Shown: positions 26,134 to 34,117, counted from the first letter of the stretch. The stretch is 64,000 nt of DNA from Paeniglutamicibacter psychrophenolicus (GCF_017876575.1 NZ_JAGIOE010000001.1:1922001-1986000); one strand, 5' to 3'. A program made the numbers and translations. Notes: generated by a model from the sequence alone, not told the origin.

Positions 26134-26152
26134 AAAGGTTATGCTTACCTAA
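26134..26152 (-). promoter_or_regulatory. Iron box (DtxR/IdeR/DmdR-type operator)
   Basis: Read on the minus strand, TTAGGTAAGCATAACCTTT closely follows the actinobacterial iron-box consensus TTAGGTTAGGCTAACCTAA. It lies 42-60 bp before desA, where it would cover the promoter. Confidence 0.85.
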
Positions 26153-26159
26153 CTCGTGA

Positions 26160-26437
26160 CCAGATATTAAAGACATAGGCACGGGAGCTAATACAACTTA
26201 AGTTCAACGAACAACCAAAAAGCCCACGTCGGACGGTGCAAAGTGGCCGCCGTGTTTCGGCGTGCCCGGAAACGGCCGGAGCACCCGAATAGCGGGTGTA
26301 ACAATTCGCAAGGAACCAAGGAAGAGGCCGGGGGTGGACAGCGCGGGTGGCGTCGGGAAGCGGCCCTTTCAGGAGTTGTGCGTGTCCACCATGGTTGGAA
26401 TGCGCGCCCGGAGATCGGGTGCGGTCTTGGGGGTTCT
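26160..26437. other. Intergenic region between desA and lipoprotein copy 4
   Basis: The left third is AT-rich and probably holds the rest of the des promoter. I see no gene or clear repeat in the remainder. Confidence 0.4.
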
Positions 26438-27031
26438 TCAGTCCTCGTGCGTACCGGTGTAGGCGACCACGCTGAGCACCATGTCGGATTCACCCTCGAA
26501 GCGGACCTGTATCTGCCCGGCTTCCTGGGTATCCCGCAGGCCGGTACGCATGCCGCTGGGACCCTCGGAACCGCATGAGCCCATGCTGCTGCCGCCTGTT
26601 TCCCGTCCATTGCCGTCGATGATCGAGAAAGAGTGAGATACGGACCTTGAACAGGTCAATTCAACGCTTATGTGATCGCTGGTGAGATTGCGGGGCAGTT
26701 CAAAGTCCATGCTGGATGAGAAGCGTTCGGCGAGCACCACGTGCTCGCTGCCCGGTTCGCCATCGTCGAGCGGGTGCAGGCCCTGCTGGATCTGGTGGGC
26801 GGCCATGGAAGGAGGCAGCTGCGAGATTCGCTGGTCCAGTCCGTCCGCGGAATACGGCTGCAGGGGAACTGGTGTTTCGGGCACCTGGATGGGCAGCGGG
26901 TGGGCATCGTGGCTTCCGCCGCTCGAGGAGGAAGGCTCCGGGGCATCGTTGATCTCGTCGATCGGCATGCAGGCCGTCATCAACAGCCCCAGCCCGGCCA
27001 GGGTCGCAACCACCATCGAAAAACGCTTCAT
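26438..27031 (-). CDS. Lipoprotein, paralog family copy 4
   Basis: The 197-residue product starts MKRFSMVVATLAGLGLL and has lipobox LMTAC (Cys at 21). After a Ser/Pro linker come the family elements: an amphipathic stretch ending AHQIQQGLHPLDDGEPGSE, then HVVLAER, a Cys in VELTCSRS, a second Cys in MGSCGSE, and the closing MVLSVVAYTG. It is a close paralog of copy 5 with nearly the same signal peptide. No known domain is recognised. It lies 345 bp upstream of desA in the same orientation. Whether iron controls it is unknown. Confidence 0.78.
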   Translation of the reverse strand: MKRFSMVVATLAGLGLLMTACMPIDEINDAPEPSSSSGGSHDAHPLPIQVPETPVPLQPYSADGLDQRISQLPPSMAAHQIQQGLHPLDDGEPGSEHVVLAERFSSSMDFELPRNLTSDHISVELTCSRSVSHSFSIIDGNGRETGGSSMGSCGSEGPSGMRTGLRDTQEAGQIQVRFEGESDMVLSVVAYTGTHED

Positions 27032-27100
27032 GACCTGACCCTATACGCATGCTTCGGCGTGCGGGCGGTTTACTGGGTTCGATCCCGCATCATTCGGGAT

Positions 27101-27694
27101 TCACTGCCCTTCAGCGCGCGTGAAGGTCACGACGCTGAGTTCCATCCCGGATTCCCGGTCAAAGGCGAGTTGCACCTGGCCCAGCCGGGGGTTGCCCCGG
27201 ATGCCGATCCCAAAGCCGTTGGGCACGCCGGGCGAACACTCCGATGACGAGCCGCCGCCCAGCGGGGCCCCGTCGATGTCGAAGAGCATGACCTCGAAGC
27301 CGATGCTGTTGGAGCAGGCCACCTCGATGAGGACCATGTCGCCCGGGTTTTCCCGGGGCAGGGCAAAACGGCTGCTTGCGGTCAATTGCTCCGCCAGAAG
27401 CACCAGTTCGCTGCCCGGCACTCCATAGTCGATGGGGTGCGAACCCTGTTGGATCTGGGGTGCGGCCATCGAGTGCGGCAGCTTGGCGATCCGCTGGTCG
27501 AGGTCGATGGTGCTGTATTCCTGCAGCGGTAGATCCTCACGCGGCGCTTCGACGGGCGGCACATAGGTGTCGCCGGTGGAGTTCGTGGATTCGTCGGGTG
27601 TCGGGACGGAGGTGTTCCCGTCAATCGGCATGCAGGCCGTCAACAAGAGGCCAAGGCCGGCCAATGCTGCGATCAATCCCGAAAAACGCTTCAT
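27101..27694 (-). CDS. Lipoprotein, paralog family copy 5
   Basis: The 197-residue product has signal peptide MKRFSGLIAALAGLGLLLTAC with the lipid-accepting Cys at 21. It shares with copy 4 the motifs LDQRIAKLPHSMAAPQIQQG, PIDYGVPGSELVLLAEQL, a Cys in VACSNS, a Cys in SSECSPG, and the final MELSVVTFTR. The domain parallels copies 1-3, where the same place holds LIxxGxxPLPGxxPGSE. It is 69 bases upstream of copy 4 and divergent from the epimerase gene. Function is unknown. An extracellular binding or envelope-stress role is conceivable but unsupported. Confidence 0.78.
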   Translation of the reverse strand: MKRFSGLIAALAGLGLLLTACMPIDGNTSVPTPDESTNSTGDTYVPPVEAPREDLPLQEYSTIDLDQRIAKLPHSMAAPQIQQGSHPIDYGVPGSELVLLAEQLTASSRFALPRENPGDMVLIEVACSNSIGFEVMLFDIDGAPLGGGSSSECSPGVPNGFGIGIRGNPRLGQVQLAFDRESGMELSVVTFTRAEGQ

Positions 27695-27834
27695 GGCCTC
27701 ACCTTATCTGCGCCGCCCGATACCCGCTCGCTTCGGCAACCCATCCTTGCAATGTGTCGGATTCCGTCGGGGTGTTCCTACGCCAAGAACGAAGAGGCCT
27801 TGCCGCTGGACCGGGCGCGATGTTGGCTCGAGAC

Positions 27835-28878
27835 ATGAAGCAAATACTGTTGCTGGGCGGGACCGGGTGGCTGGGACAAACACTTTCCCGCCAGGTGCTG
27901 GATCGCGGACACGCGGTGACCGCGCTGGCCCGCGGCACCAAGCCATTTGCCCCTGGTGTCAGCGCCGTGATCGCCGATCGCCAAGCACCTGACGCCTACG
28001 GACAGGTGGCGGGCCGGGCCTGGGACCTGGTCATCGAGCTCACCGACAGGCCGCGGTTCGCCCGCGAAGCGGTCCGGTTCCTGGGTACGGCCGCCCGGAA
28101 CTGGGTCTTGGTCTCCTCGTGTTCGGCCTATGCCCTGCAGTCCGAGCCCGGCGCCGACGAAACGGCGGCGATCCTGGAACCGCTTCCCGAGTCCGAGGAC
28201 GGGGTGAGCGCGGATTTCGGGCGGGCCAAGGCGGCCTGCGAGTTGGTGACCATTCAATCGCGCCAGGGGAAGGCGCTGGTGGTACGTCCGGGGCTGATCG
28301 GCGGTCCGGGGGACCCGAGCGGCCGCAGCAGCTACTGGCCGCTGCGCTTTGCCGATCCCCGGGAACCGGTGTTGGTTCCGTGGGCCCCCGAGGGGCAGGC
28401 CCATGTGCAGGTCATCGATGTGAGGGACCTTGCCGCATTCATCATGGAGGCGGGAATCGCCGGTGAACACGGACCGATCAATGCCGTGGGGCGGGTGCAC
28501 GAGCTGGGGGAAGCCTTGGATCTCGCGCAACGGGCGGCGCAACGGGTCGATCTTTCGCGAGCGGCACCCGTGCGGGAGGCCACTTGCGTGCGCTACGGGG
28601 TGGAGCACATGGGCCTGGACGGCGTGAATCCCTGGGCCGGCCCCAAATCGCTTCCGCTGGTCCTTCCCGAGGGCAGCGGGTACGCGGGTTTCGCCCGGCG
28701 CTCCGGCGCCCGTGCAACGGCTGCCGGGTTGCACCGCAGGAGCCTGGGCGAGACTTTCGAAGACATCGTGCGGCACGCTGGCGGCAGCGGAACCGGGATG
28801 CTGCCCTCCGGGCTCAGCGCCGCGGAGGAAACCGCCGTGCTGGGGGCCGTGCGGAAGCGCGGCGGTGCCTCCGGTTGA
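27835..28878 (+). CDS. NAD(P)-dependent epimerase/dehydratase family protein
   Basis: The 347-residue protein opens with the Rossmann motif ILLLGGTGWLGQTL (about 4-17). LVSSCSAYAL replaces the usual Ser/Tyr region, followed by RAKAACE where the catalytic Lys would sit. VRPGLIGGPGDPSGR is typical of extended short-chain dehydrogenases. The classical YxxxK is not clear (FGRAKAACE), so it may be an atypical reductase or RNA-binding-like relative. The ATG at 27835 is placed directly before the nucleotide-binding motif. An ATG at 27820 is possible. No pathway partner is adjacent. Confidence 0.8.
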   Translation: MKQILLLGGTGWLGQTLSRQVLDRGHAVTALARGTKPFAPGVSAVIADRQAPDAYGQVAGRAWDLVIELTDRPRFAREAVRFLGTAARNWVLVSSCSAYALQSEPGADETAAILEPLPESEDGVSADFGRAKAACELVTIQSRQGKALVVRPGLIGGPGDPSGRSSYWPLRFADPREPVLVPWAPEGQAHVQVIDVRDLAAFIMEAGIAGEHGPINAVGRVHELGEALDLAQRAAQRVDLSRAAPVREATCVRYGVEHMGLDGVNPWAGPKSLPLVLPEGSGYAGFARRSGARATAAGLHRRSLGETFEDIVRHAGGSGTGMLPSGLSAAEETAVLGAVRKRGGASG

Positions 28879-28937
28879 CATCCGGCATCCGCGGCCCGCA
28901 GGATTGAAGGGTCCCATTGCCTACGAACGGACCTGAC

Positions 28938-28964
28938 GTGCTCCTGGTTCTCGCCTTCGCCTAA
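28938..28964 (+). CDS. Possible 8-residue leader peptide ahead of the ABC-F gene
   Basis: GTG-CTC-CTG-GTT-CTC-GCC-TTC-GCC-TAA encodes MLLVLAFA and stops 108 bases before the ABC-F start. ABC-F resistance genes are often controlled by ribosome stalling on such short hydrophobic leaders. No good ribosome binding site precedes it, so this is a weak call. Confidence 0.25.
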   Translation: MLLVLAFA

Positions 28965-29072
28965 TCCGCGCCAAGGGAAACCCGCCTGCCCGCTCCGCCC
29001 CCGCATTCCGGGGAAGCCTGGGGCCGCCAGTGCGGAAGTTTCGGCGCACCCTTCGTCGAAACGAGCACCACC

Positions 29073-30737
29073 ATGCAGCACCAAACACCCATCGTCATTG
29101 ACCGCCTCGGCTTTTCCTGGCCCGATGGCGGCACGGTTTTCGACGGCCTTTCCACCGTATTCTCCCGCGGCACCACCGGCCTGATCGGGCCCAACGGGTC
29201 GGGAAAATCCACGCTGTTGCGGCTCATCGCCGGGGAACTGGCCCCCGTGCACGGAACCATCCACGTGGACTCCCGGCCCGCCTACCTGGCCCAAAACATC
29301 GTCCTGGACTCCCACCGCAGCGTGGCGGAGCTGATGGGGATATCCCGTGCACGTGCGGCGCTGCACCGTGTCCTGGGCAACAGTTCCGAGGACCTGGAGC
29401 TCGACCTGGAGACCATCGGGGACGATTGGGACCTGGAGGAACGTTCCGCGGCCCTGCTGAACGGCTACCTCGAAGCTGACATCAGCCCTCAATTCCTTGG
29501 ACGGACCGTGGGCACGCTCTCGGGCGGCGAGACCATGGCCGTGGGGCTGGCCGGCCTTGAGATCCGCGGCGACGCGATCATGCTGCTGGACGAGCCAACG
29601 AACAACCTCGACCGGGCGGCCCGGCACCGCCTGTACGAGATGGTGCAGCGCCACCCCGGGACCCTGGTCGTCTCCACGCATGACAAGACGCTGCTGGGCC
29701 TGGTTGGTTCGCTGGCCGAGCTGCGCCCGCTGAACGTGCGTGCGCTGCGGGCCGAGAAGATCGAGGTGGTGCGTTTTGGGGACTGGGCATCGCGGGAGGA
29801 AGCCCTGGGCCACGAGGGGGACAGCGCCGCCCGCAGGCTCAGCGATGCCCGCCGGAAATTGGCCATCGAGAAGCGCCAGGCCCGGGAGGCCGAAACCAAG
29901 ATCGCCAGGCGCTCCAAGCAGGGGCAGAAGGCAGCCGAGTCCATGCCCAAGATCCTGGCCAACACGTTGCGCAACAAGGCCGAGGTCTCCGCGGCCAGAA
30001 GCCGCGGCATCATGAAATCGCACGAGGTCGATGCCGCTGCGGAGCTGGCAGCAGCACGCGACGCCTTGCCGGTGGACCTGCGCATATCCATCGAGCTGCC
30101 CGGCACCCGGGTGTCGGCCGGGCGCAGCATCGTCGAGCTGCCCGGCGGGTCAATCGCCCGTGGGGTCTTGCACGAGGACTCGGAACCCATCGACCAGGAA
30201 GCGGTGCTCGGGATCATGGGGCCCGAGCGCATCGGGCTGGTGGGCGGGAACGGGGTCGGCAAGTCCACGCTCCTGGACCAGATCAACGCCCAAGCCAAGG
30301 TACCCACGGGTTTCCTGCGCCAGCGCCTTGACGCCGGGGAACCCGGAAGCTGGGCCGGACTCCGGGATGAAGTGAGCATGCTGGAGAACCTGCGCCTTGC
30401 CGCGCCGGGCGTGGCTCCGGGGGTGCTGAGGGACCAGTTGGCGGCGTTCCATTTCCGGGCAGGCCGGGTCGATGAGCCGGTGTCTCAGCTTTCCGGGGGC
30501 GAGCGGTTCAGGGTGGCGTTGGCGATGATCCTGCTGGCAGACCCGGCCCCGCAATTGCTGCTGCTCGACGAGCCAACGAACAACCTGGACATGGCCACCG
30601 TTGAACAACTGCTCTCGGCGCTCGAGTCCTTTGGGGGTGCCATGGTGGTGGCCAGCCACGACGAGGAATTCCTCGCCGCGCTGGCCACCGACCGCGAATG
30701 GGAAATGCGGCGCCCGGCTAAACTGCCGGTCGCATGA
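29073..30737 (+). CDS. ABC-F family ATPase (ribosome-associated)
   Basis: The 554-residue protein has two ABC ATPase domains and no membrane segment, the ABC-F layout. Walker A motifs are GPNGSGKST (about 40-48) and GGNGVGKST (about 392-400). The signatures are TLSGGE and QLSGGE, and both Walker B regions end in LLLDEPTNNLD or close. A long basic linker (about 250-330, rich in Arg, Lys and Ala) lies between the domains, where resistance-type ABC-F proteins reach into the ribosome. It may protect ribosomes from antibiotics or serve as a translation factor. Its end overlaps the convergent membrane-protein gene by 20 bases. The start has only a weak ribosome binding site. Confidence 0.87.
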   Translation: MQHQTPIVIDRLGFSWPDGGTVFDGLSTVFSRGTTGLIGPNGSGKSTLLRLIAGELAPVHGTIHVDSRPAYLAQNIVLDSHRSVAELMGISRARAALHRVLGNSSEDLELDLETIGDDWDLEERSAALLNGYLEADISPQFLGRTVGTLSGGETMAVGLAGLEIRGDAIMLLDEPTNNLDRAARHRLYEMVQRHPGTLVVSTHDKTLLGLVGSLAELRPLNVRALRAEKIEVVRFGDWASREEALGHEGDSAARRLSDARRKLAIEKRQAREAETKIARRSKQGQKAAESMPKILANTLRNKAEVSAARSRGIMKSHEVDAAAELAAARDALPVDLRISIELPGTRVSAGRSIVELPGGSIARGVLHEDSEPIDQEAVLGIMGPERIGLVGGNGVGKSTLLDQINAQAKVPTGFLRQRLDAGEPGSWAGLRDEVSMLENLRLAAPGVAPGVLRDQLAAFHFRAGRVDEPVSQLSGGERFRVALAMILLADPAPQLLLLDEPTNNLDMATVEQLLSALESFGGAMVVASHDEEFLAALATDREWEMRRPAKLPVA

Positions 30738-31146
30738 CGTGCTTGGTGCCCGGCACGTGTTCGGGTGCATGGGCAACCGCCCGGACCCCGAGCTCGGCCA
30801 ACGCAATGATGGTGAACGCGTTGAGGCCGTGCAGGGCGCCAACCCAGGCGGTTTCGAACGCCGCGAAGGCCAGCGAGATCTGTACCAGCACGGCGAGCAC
30901 GAGCCACAGGGCCCATCTCAGGCCGGCATGGGCGAAGATCGATATGACCAGCAATGCCAGCACGAGCACCGGGATCGCGAGCATCCCGACCTCGCCGTGC
31001 ATGATGGCTGTCAGGGGCGGTTCTGATGGGAGAACCCCGGATTCGAAGGACGGGATCAGCCCGAACATCGTCCAGGCAATGAGGGCCGCCTGAACGACAA
31101 CGGCGGCAGCGATGATGTGGGCAACAACCTTGTATGCGGTACGCAC
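30718..31146 (-). CDS. Four-helix membrane protein (DUF6220-like)
   Basis: The 142-residue protein has four hydrophobic segments (about 8-30, 48-65, 72-92 and 98-120). Conserved-looking histidines are HGEVGML and ALHGLNAF, the pattern of DUF6220-like proteins, which resemble small heme-binding membrane proteins. The function is unknown. Its 3' end overlaps the ABC-F gene on the other strand. The ATG at 31146 has AAGG just upstream. Confidence 0.65.
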   Translation of the reverse strand: MRTAYKVVAHIIAAAVVVQAALIAWTMFGLIPSFESGVLPSEPPLTAIMHGEVGMLAIPVLVLALLVISIFAHAGLRWALWLVLAVLVQISLAFAAFETAWVGALHGLNAFTIIALAELGVRAVAHAPEHVPGTKHVMRPAV

Positions 31147-31347
31147 CTTGGATGGCCTTTCTTGCGAGTGCGGAGGTGCTTCTCAAGGATGGCCAACAGT
31201 GGCCCCGTGGCCGCGAAGTCATCTCAATGAGGTGCGAGTAATTCGGTTGTGTATGGGCGGCCCAAGCAGATTGATGGGCTTACGGTAGTCCCCGTCCTGC
31301 GCCATTACCAGCACAGCGGAGGTATCAATTTGCACAGGATTCGCGGG

Positions 31348-31387
31348 GCCCTCCGCCGAGCCCTCCGCCGAGCCCTCCGCCGAGCCC
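31348..31387. repeat. 12-bp tandem repeat, three copies
   Basis: GCCCTCCGCCGA occurs three times head to tail with a partial fourth copy, 6 bases beyond the RIO-kinase stop. It lies outside coding sequence on the reading given here. It may be slippage-prone. No function is evident. Confidence 0.8.
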
Positions 31388-31392
31388 AGCGC

Positions 31393-32280
31393 TTACCACG
31401 CCTCGGCAATGATTTCCGCCAACAAGGCATCGCCGTCGACAGCCAGACCCCGCGCAGAGAACCACGCGCACACGTTGTGGCAGTCGCGCTGCAGCAACCC
31501 GACCCCGCGTTCGTTGCCCGCCAAATCGACGAACTGGGGCAGGTCGATGACCACGAGGCGCTCGCCGGCGGCCAGGACGTTGTAGGGCGAAAGGTCCCCG
31601 TGGGCAAAGCCCAGCCGGGCAAAGGTCTTCATGGCCTCGACAAGCTGCATCCAGTAGCTCTCCAGCCGCTCCGGGCCGGGACGCACATGCTGCAGCCGCG
31701 GCGCCGCGGCGCCCGGGGCTTCAGGATCCTCGATGAACTCCATCAGGATTTCCGTGCCCATGATCTGTACCGGATAGGGAACCGGGGCGCCCGCCTCGAA
31801 ACAGAGCCTGAGGTATTGCCACTCGGAATTGGCCCAACGTGAGGCCTCGACGATTCGCCCGTAGGTGCTGCCGTTTTTCAGGGCTCGGGCATCACGTGAA
31901 CGCTTGACGTTGCGCCCCTCGGTGTAGGTCGAGGACCGGGTGAAGGACCTCTGCTCCGGTGACCGATAGCGCTTGGCAGCCAACAGCACGTGCTGGTCCG
32001 TGGTGGCCCGCTCGATCAAGAAGACGTCGGCTTCCTTGCCGGTCTTGAGCACACCGAGCTCGGTATCGATTGCACCGGCATCCTCGATGACGAACTCGGG
32101 GTACGGCAAGGGCCCCCGCATGAGCTTCTCGGTGGCCGGCCAGGTAGACCAGCGTTGGGATTCCGAGAGCTGGTCGTCAAGATAGTTCCAGTCATTCGCA
32201 CGATCGGTGTGCCTGGCGTCGGCGCCGGCGGATCGCCGTTCAAAGGTGTCTGGAAAGTTGTTTTCTACGTAATTCTGCAT
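31393..32280 (-). CDS. RIO-type atypical serine/threonine protein kinase
   Basis: The 295-residue protein fits the RIO1 kinase fold. Visible are the flexible P-loop TGKEADVFLIER, the ATP-binding Lys in LAAKRYRS, the catalytic loop GFAHGDLSPYNVLA (Asp as base, Asn as metal ligand) and the metal Asp in VVIDLPQFVD. RIO kinases act in ribosome maturation in archaea and eukaryotes. Bacterial members are poorly characterised. CAGGAG lies 11 bases before the ATG at 32280. It is transcribed alone, away from the DUF2975 gene. Confidence 0.87.
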   Translation of the reverse strand: MQNYVENNFPDTFERRSAGADARHTDRANDWNYLDDQLSESQRWSTWPATEKLMRGPLPYPEFVIEDAGAIDTELGVLKTGKEADVFLIERATTDQHVLLAAKRYRSPEQRSFTRSSTYTEGRNVKRSRDARALKNGSTYGRIVEASRWANSEWQYLRLCFEAGAPVPYPVQIMGTEILMEFIEDPEAPGAAAPRLQHVRPGPERLESYWMQLVEAMKTFARLGFAHGDLSPYNVLAAGERLVVIDLPQFVDLAGNERGVGLLQRDCHNVCAWFSARGLAVDGDALLAEIIAEAW

Positions 32281-32457
32281 TGCTGGAGTAACTCCTGTGG
32301 GAAGGAAAACATGGATCCGGGGTCATGGCTGGGACACTCATTGGTTTCCTCCTCGGGTAGTTACTGTCGCTGGTTATTCAAGGACACCACAACTCATTGA
32401 TGTATGTCAATCACTTGGGACTTCGGGTTTGTGGTGAGGGTGGGTGCCATTGCCGAG

Positions 32458-32476
32458 CATAATGATAAGCGTTATG
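32458..32476. promoter_or_regulatory. Inverted repeat upstream of the DUF2975-XRE pair
   Basis: CATAATG-ATAAG-CGTTATG has 7-bp arms with one mismatch. It lies 63 bp before the DUF2975 gene in an AT-rich, promoter-like stretch, and may be the binding site of the XRE protein encoded by the pair. That link is inference. Confidence 0.45.
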
Positions 32477-32538
32477 GTTGCGGCATGATCCGGGGAGCTA
32501 CGTCCCCGGGCCACATCAAGCGGGACGGAGCCGGGACA

Positions 32539-33282
32539 ATGTCCATATTGGGAACTTTCGTCATGTTGCTTATGGCGTTTCTGGTGGCACTGCTTGCGGC
32601 GCCGCATGTGGCCCGGAAGGGCAAGACCCCGGAAGTTGGGCTCACTCGTTGGGTGGCCATCGCCTACGTGGTGATTGCCGGCGGAGCAACAATCTACCGG
32701 CTTGCCGAGATCGCCATGAGCCCCAACCTGAGAATCAGTATGCCGGTGAGGGAGTTCTGGCCGCGGATCCCCGCAAGTGCGGGTGTGGAGGGGCCAACCG
32801 CCCAGGTGGTTTCCGGTGGAATCACCCGGGCCCTCGTCGAAGTCCAGGGGCTGGCATCCGGAACCCGGTGGCTGCTTGGGGCAGGAGAGCTTCTCCAGGG
32901 GATTGCGGCACTTTTTATTGGTGCAGCGGTCATCAGCATGTGCAACGGACATCTCAGGAAGGTGAGTTTCAGGCCGGCGCTCGTCAAGTGGTTCTCCGCC
33001 GCGGCCGTGGTGATTGTGGTGTGCGGGCTGGCCTGGCAGGTGCTCGAAGGCATTGCGGGAATGCAGGCATCCGAGCAGGTGCTGGGGGTTGTCGGGGCGC
33101 ACTGGGATACGGCCAGCATGGGCCGCGAAAGCCTGAATGACATCATTGGCCAGCTGGAGCCAAGCGGGCTCGAGCTTGAGGTCAATTTCTGGCCGCTTTG
33201 GGCCGGTCTTGGGCTGTTCACCACTGCACAGATCTTCAAGCGCGGACTTGAAATGCAAAAAGACACGGCAGGACTGATTTAG
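32539..33282 (+). CDS. DUF2975-like membrane protein
   Basis: The 247-residue protein has four predicted membrane segments (about 2-22, 36-55, 105-135 and 150-175), with a further hydrophobic stretch near the end. The paired small XRE regulator directly after it is the characteristic partner of DUF2975 proteins. GGAG at 32527-32530 gives an 8-base spacing to the ATG at 32539, so I prefer this start over the longer frame from 32404. The function of the pair is unknown. A membrane signal that controls the XRE protein is a plausible reading. Confidence 0.68.
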   Translation: MSILGTFVMLLMAFLVALLAAPHVARKGKTPEVGLTRWVAIAYVVIAGGATIYRLAEIAMSPNLRISMPVREFWPRIPASAGVEGPTAQVVSGGITRALVEVQGLASGTRWLLGAGELLQGIAALFIGAAVISMCNGHLRKVSFRPALVKWFSAAAVVIVVCGLAWQVLEGIAGMQASEQVLGVVGAHWDTASMGRESLNDIIGQLEPSGLELEVNFWPLWAGLGLFTTAQIFKRGLEMQKDTAGLI

Positions 33283-33518
33283 TGGCTCGCGAAGAGCCCG
33301 AGGACCACACCGAGATCAGGTGCCGCTTGGGAGAACTGCTTGAAGAAAGGTCGATGACGCTGGTCGAACTGAGCGAGCGGGTGGATATCAGCGTGGTGAA
33401 TCTGTCGATCCTGAAGAACAACCGCGCCAGGGCGATGCGCTTCTCCACGCTGCAGGCGATCTGCAAGGCCCTGGACTGCGAGGTCGGGGAGCTGCTCAGC
33501 TACGCGCCGTTGCGGTAG
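33282..33518 (+). CDS. Small XRE-family transcriptional regulator (YozG-like)
   Basis: The 78-residue protein is essentially one Cro/C1-type helix-turn-helix (about 13-70). MTLVELSERVDISVVNLSILKN is the DNA-reading part, and ALDCEVGELLSY is the typical end. The GTG at 33282 shares its first base with the stop of the DUF2975 gene, which implies translational coupling. Such pairs are common in Gram-positive bacteria. The likely target is its own promoter. Confidence 0.85.
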   Translation: MAREEPEDHTEIRCRLGELLEERSMTLVELSERVDISVVNLSILKNNRARAMRFSTLQAICKALDCEVGELLSYAPLR

Positions 33519-33563
33519 CAAGCCACCGGTCGCCTGCCGGCCTTGAGTCGGTGGCGTTGCGCG

Positions 33564-34004
33564 CTACTTCTTGATGTCGATGATCAGATTGGTGATCCGC
33601 AGGGTGCACAGGCGCTCGCCGGCCTCGTTCTCGATGAGGACCTGGTGGCTGGCCATGCGGCGTCCCAGGCTGATCGGTGTGGCGGTGATCGTGATGATCC
33701 CCTCGCGCGCTCCTTTGTGGTGGGTGGCCGAGATGTCCACTCCCACCGCGGACTTGCCCATGGTCGAGGCGTGCTTCACCGCGGCCCATGAGCCAACTGC
33801 CTCGCCAACGGCCAGCGAGGCGCCGCCGTGCAGCAGCCCGAAGGACTGGCGGTTTCCCTCCACCGGCATGGTCGCCACGACCCGCTGCACCGATTCCTCG
33901 ATGATCTTGACGCCCATCTTGATATCAAGTTCGCCCAGGGCAATCTGCCAGACTCCGTCGATGGAGGTTTCCGGGGTGGGCGCGGTGGGGCGCTCTGCGC
34001 TCAT
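33564..34004 (-). CDS. Hotdog-fold acyl-CoA thioesterase (PaaI/DHNA-CoA hydrolase-like)
   Basis: The 146-residue protein has the hotdog helix and active-site region NRQSFGLLHGGASLAVGEAVGSWAAVKHA. GVDISATHHKGA and HQVLIENEAGERLCTLRI follow. It resembles both PaaI and 1,4-dihydroxy-2-naphthoyl-CoA thioesterases. Both pathways are present in this window, so the substrate is open. The ATG at 34004 follows AGGAG. It is divergent from paaZ, 113 bp away, with a PaaR-like site between, which slightly favours the phenylacetate link. Confidence 0.82.
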   Translation of the reverse strand: MSAERPTAPTPETSIDGVWQIALGELDIKMGVKIIEESVQRVVATMPVEGNRQSFGLLHGGASLAVGEAVGSWAAVKHASTMGKSAVGVDISATHHKGAREGIITITATPISLGRRMASHQVLIENEAGERLCTLRITNLIIDIKK

Positions 34005-34086
34005 GCTGCATTTCTCCTGAATGTCGGGGCTGTGTGACGCCCGAGACTCGTGGCGTTCCTCCCCATACTGTACTGTGGTTGCTAAT

Positions 34087-34108
34087 ACTGACCGATCGTT
34101 CAGGAAGG
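34087..34108 (+). promoter_or_regulatory. PaaR-type operator upstream of paaZ
   Basis: ACTGACCGATCGTTCAGG and following bases fit the left half of the known corynebacterial PaaR site (ACTN-ACCG-N2-CG-N2-CGGT). The right half is degenerate. It ends 9 bp before the paaZ ATG and overlaps the ribosome binding site AGGAAGG, so a bound repressor would also block RNA polymerase there. Confidence 0.65.
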
Positions 34109-34117
34109 ATTTCGTCG

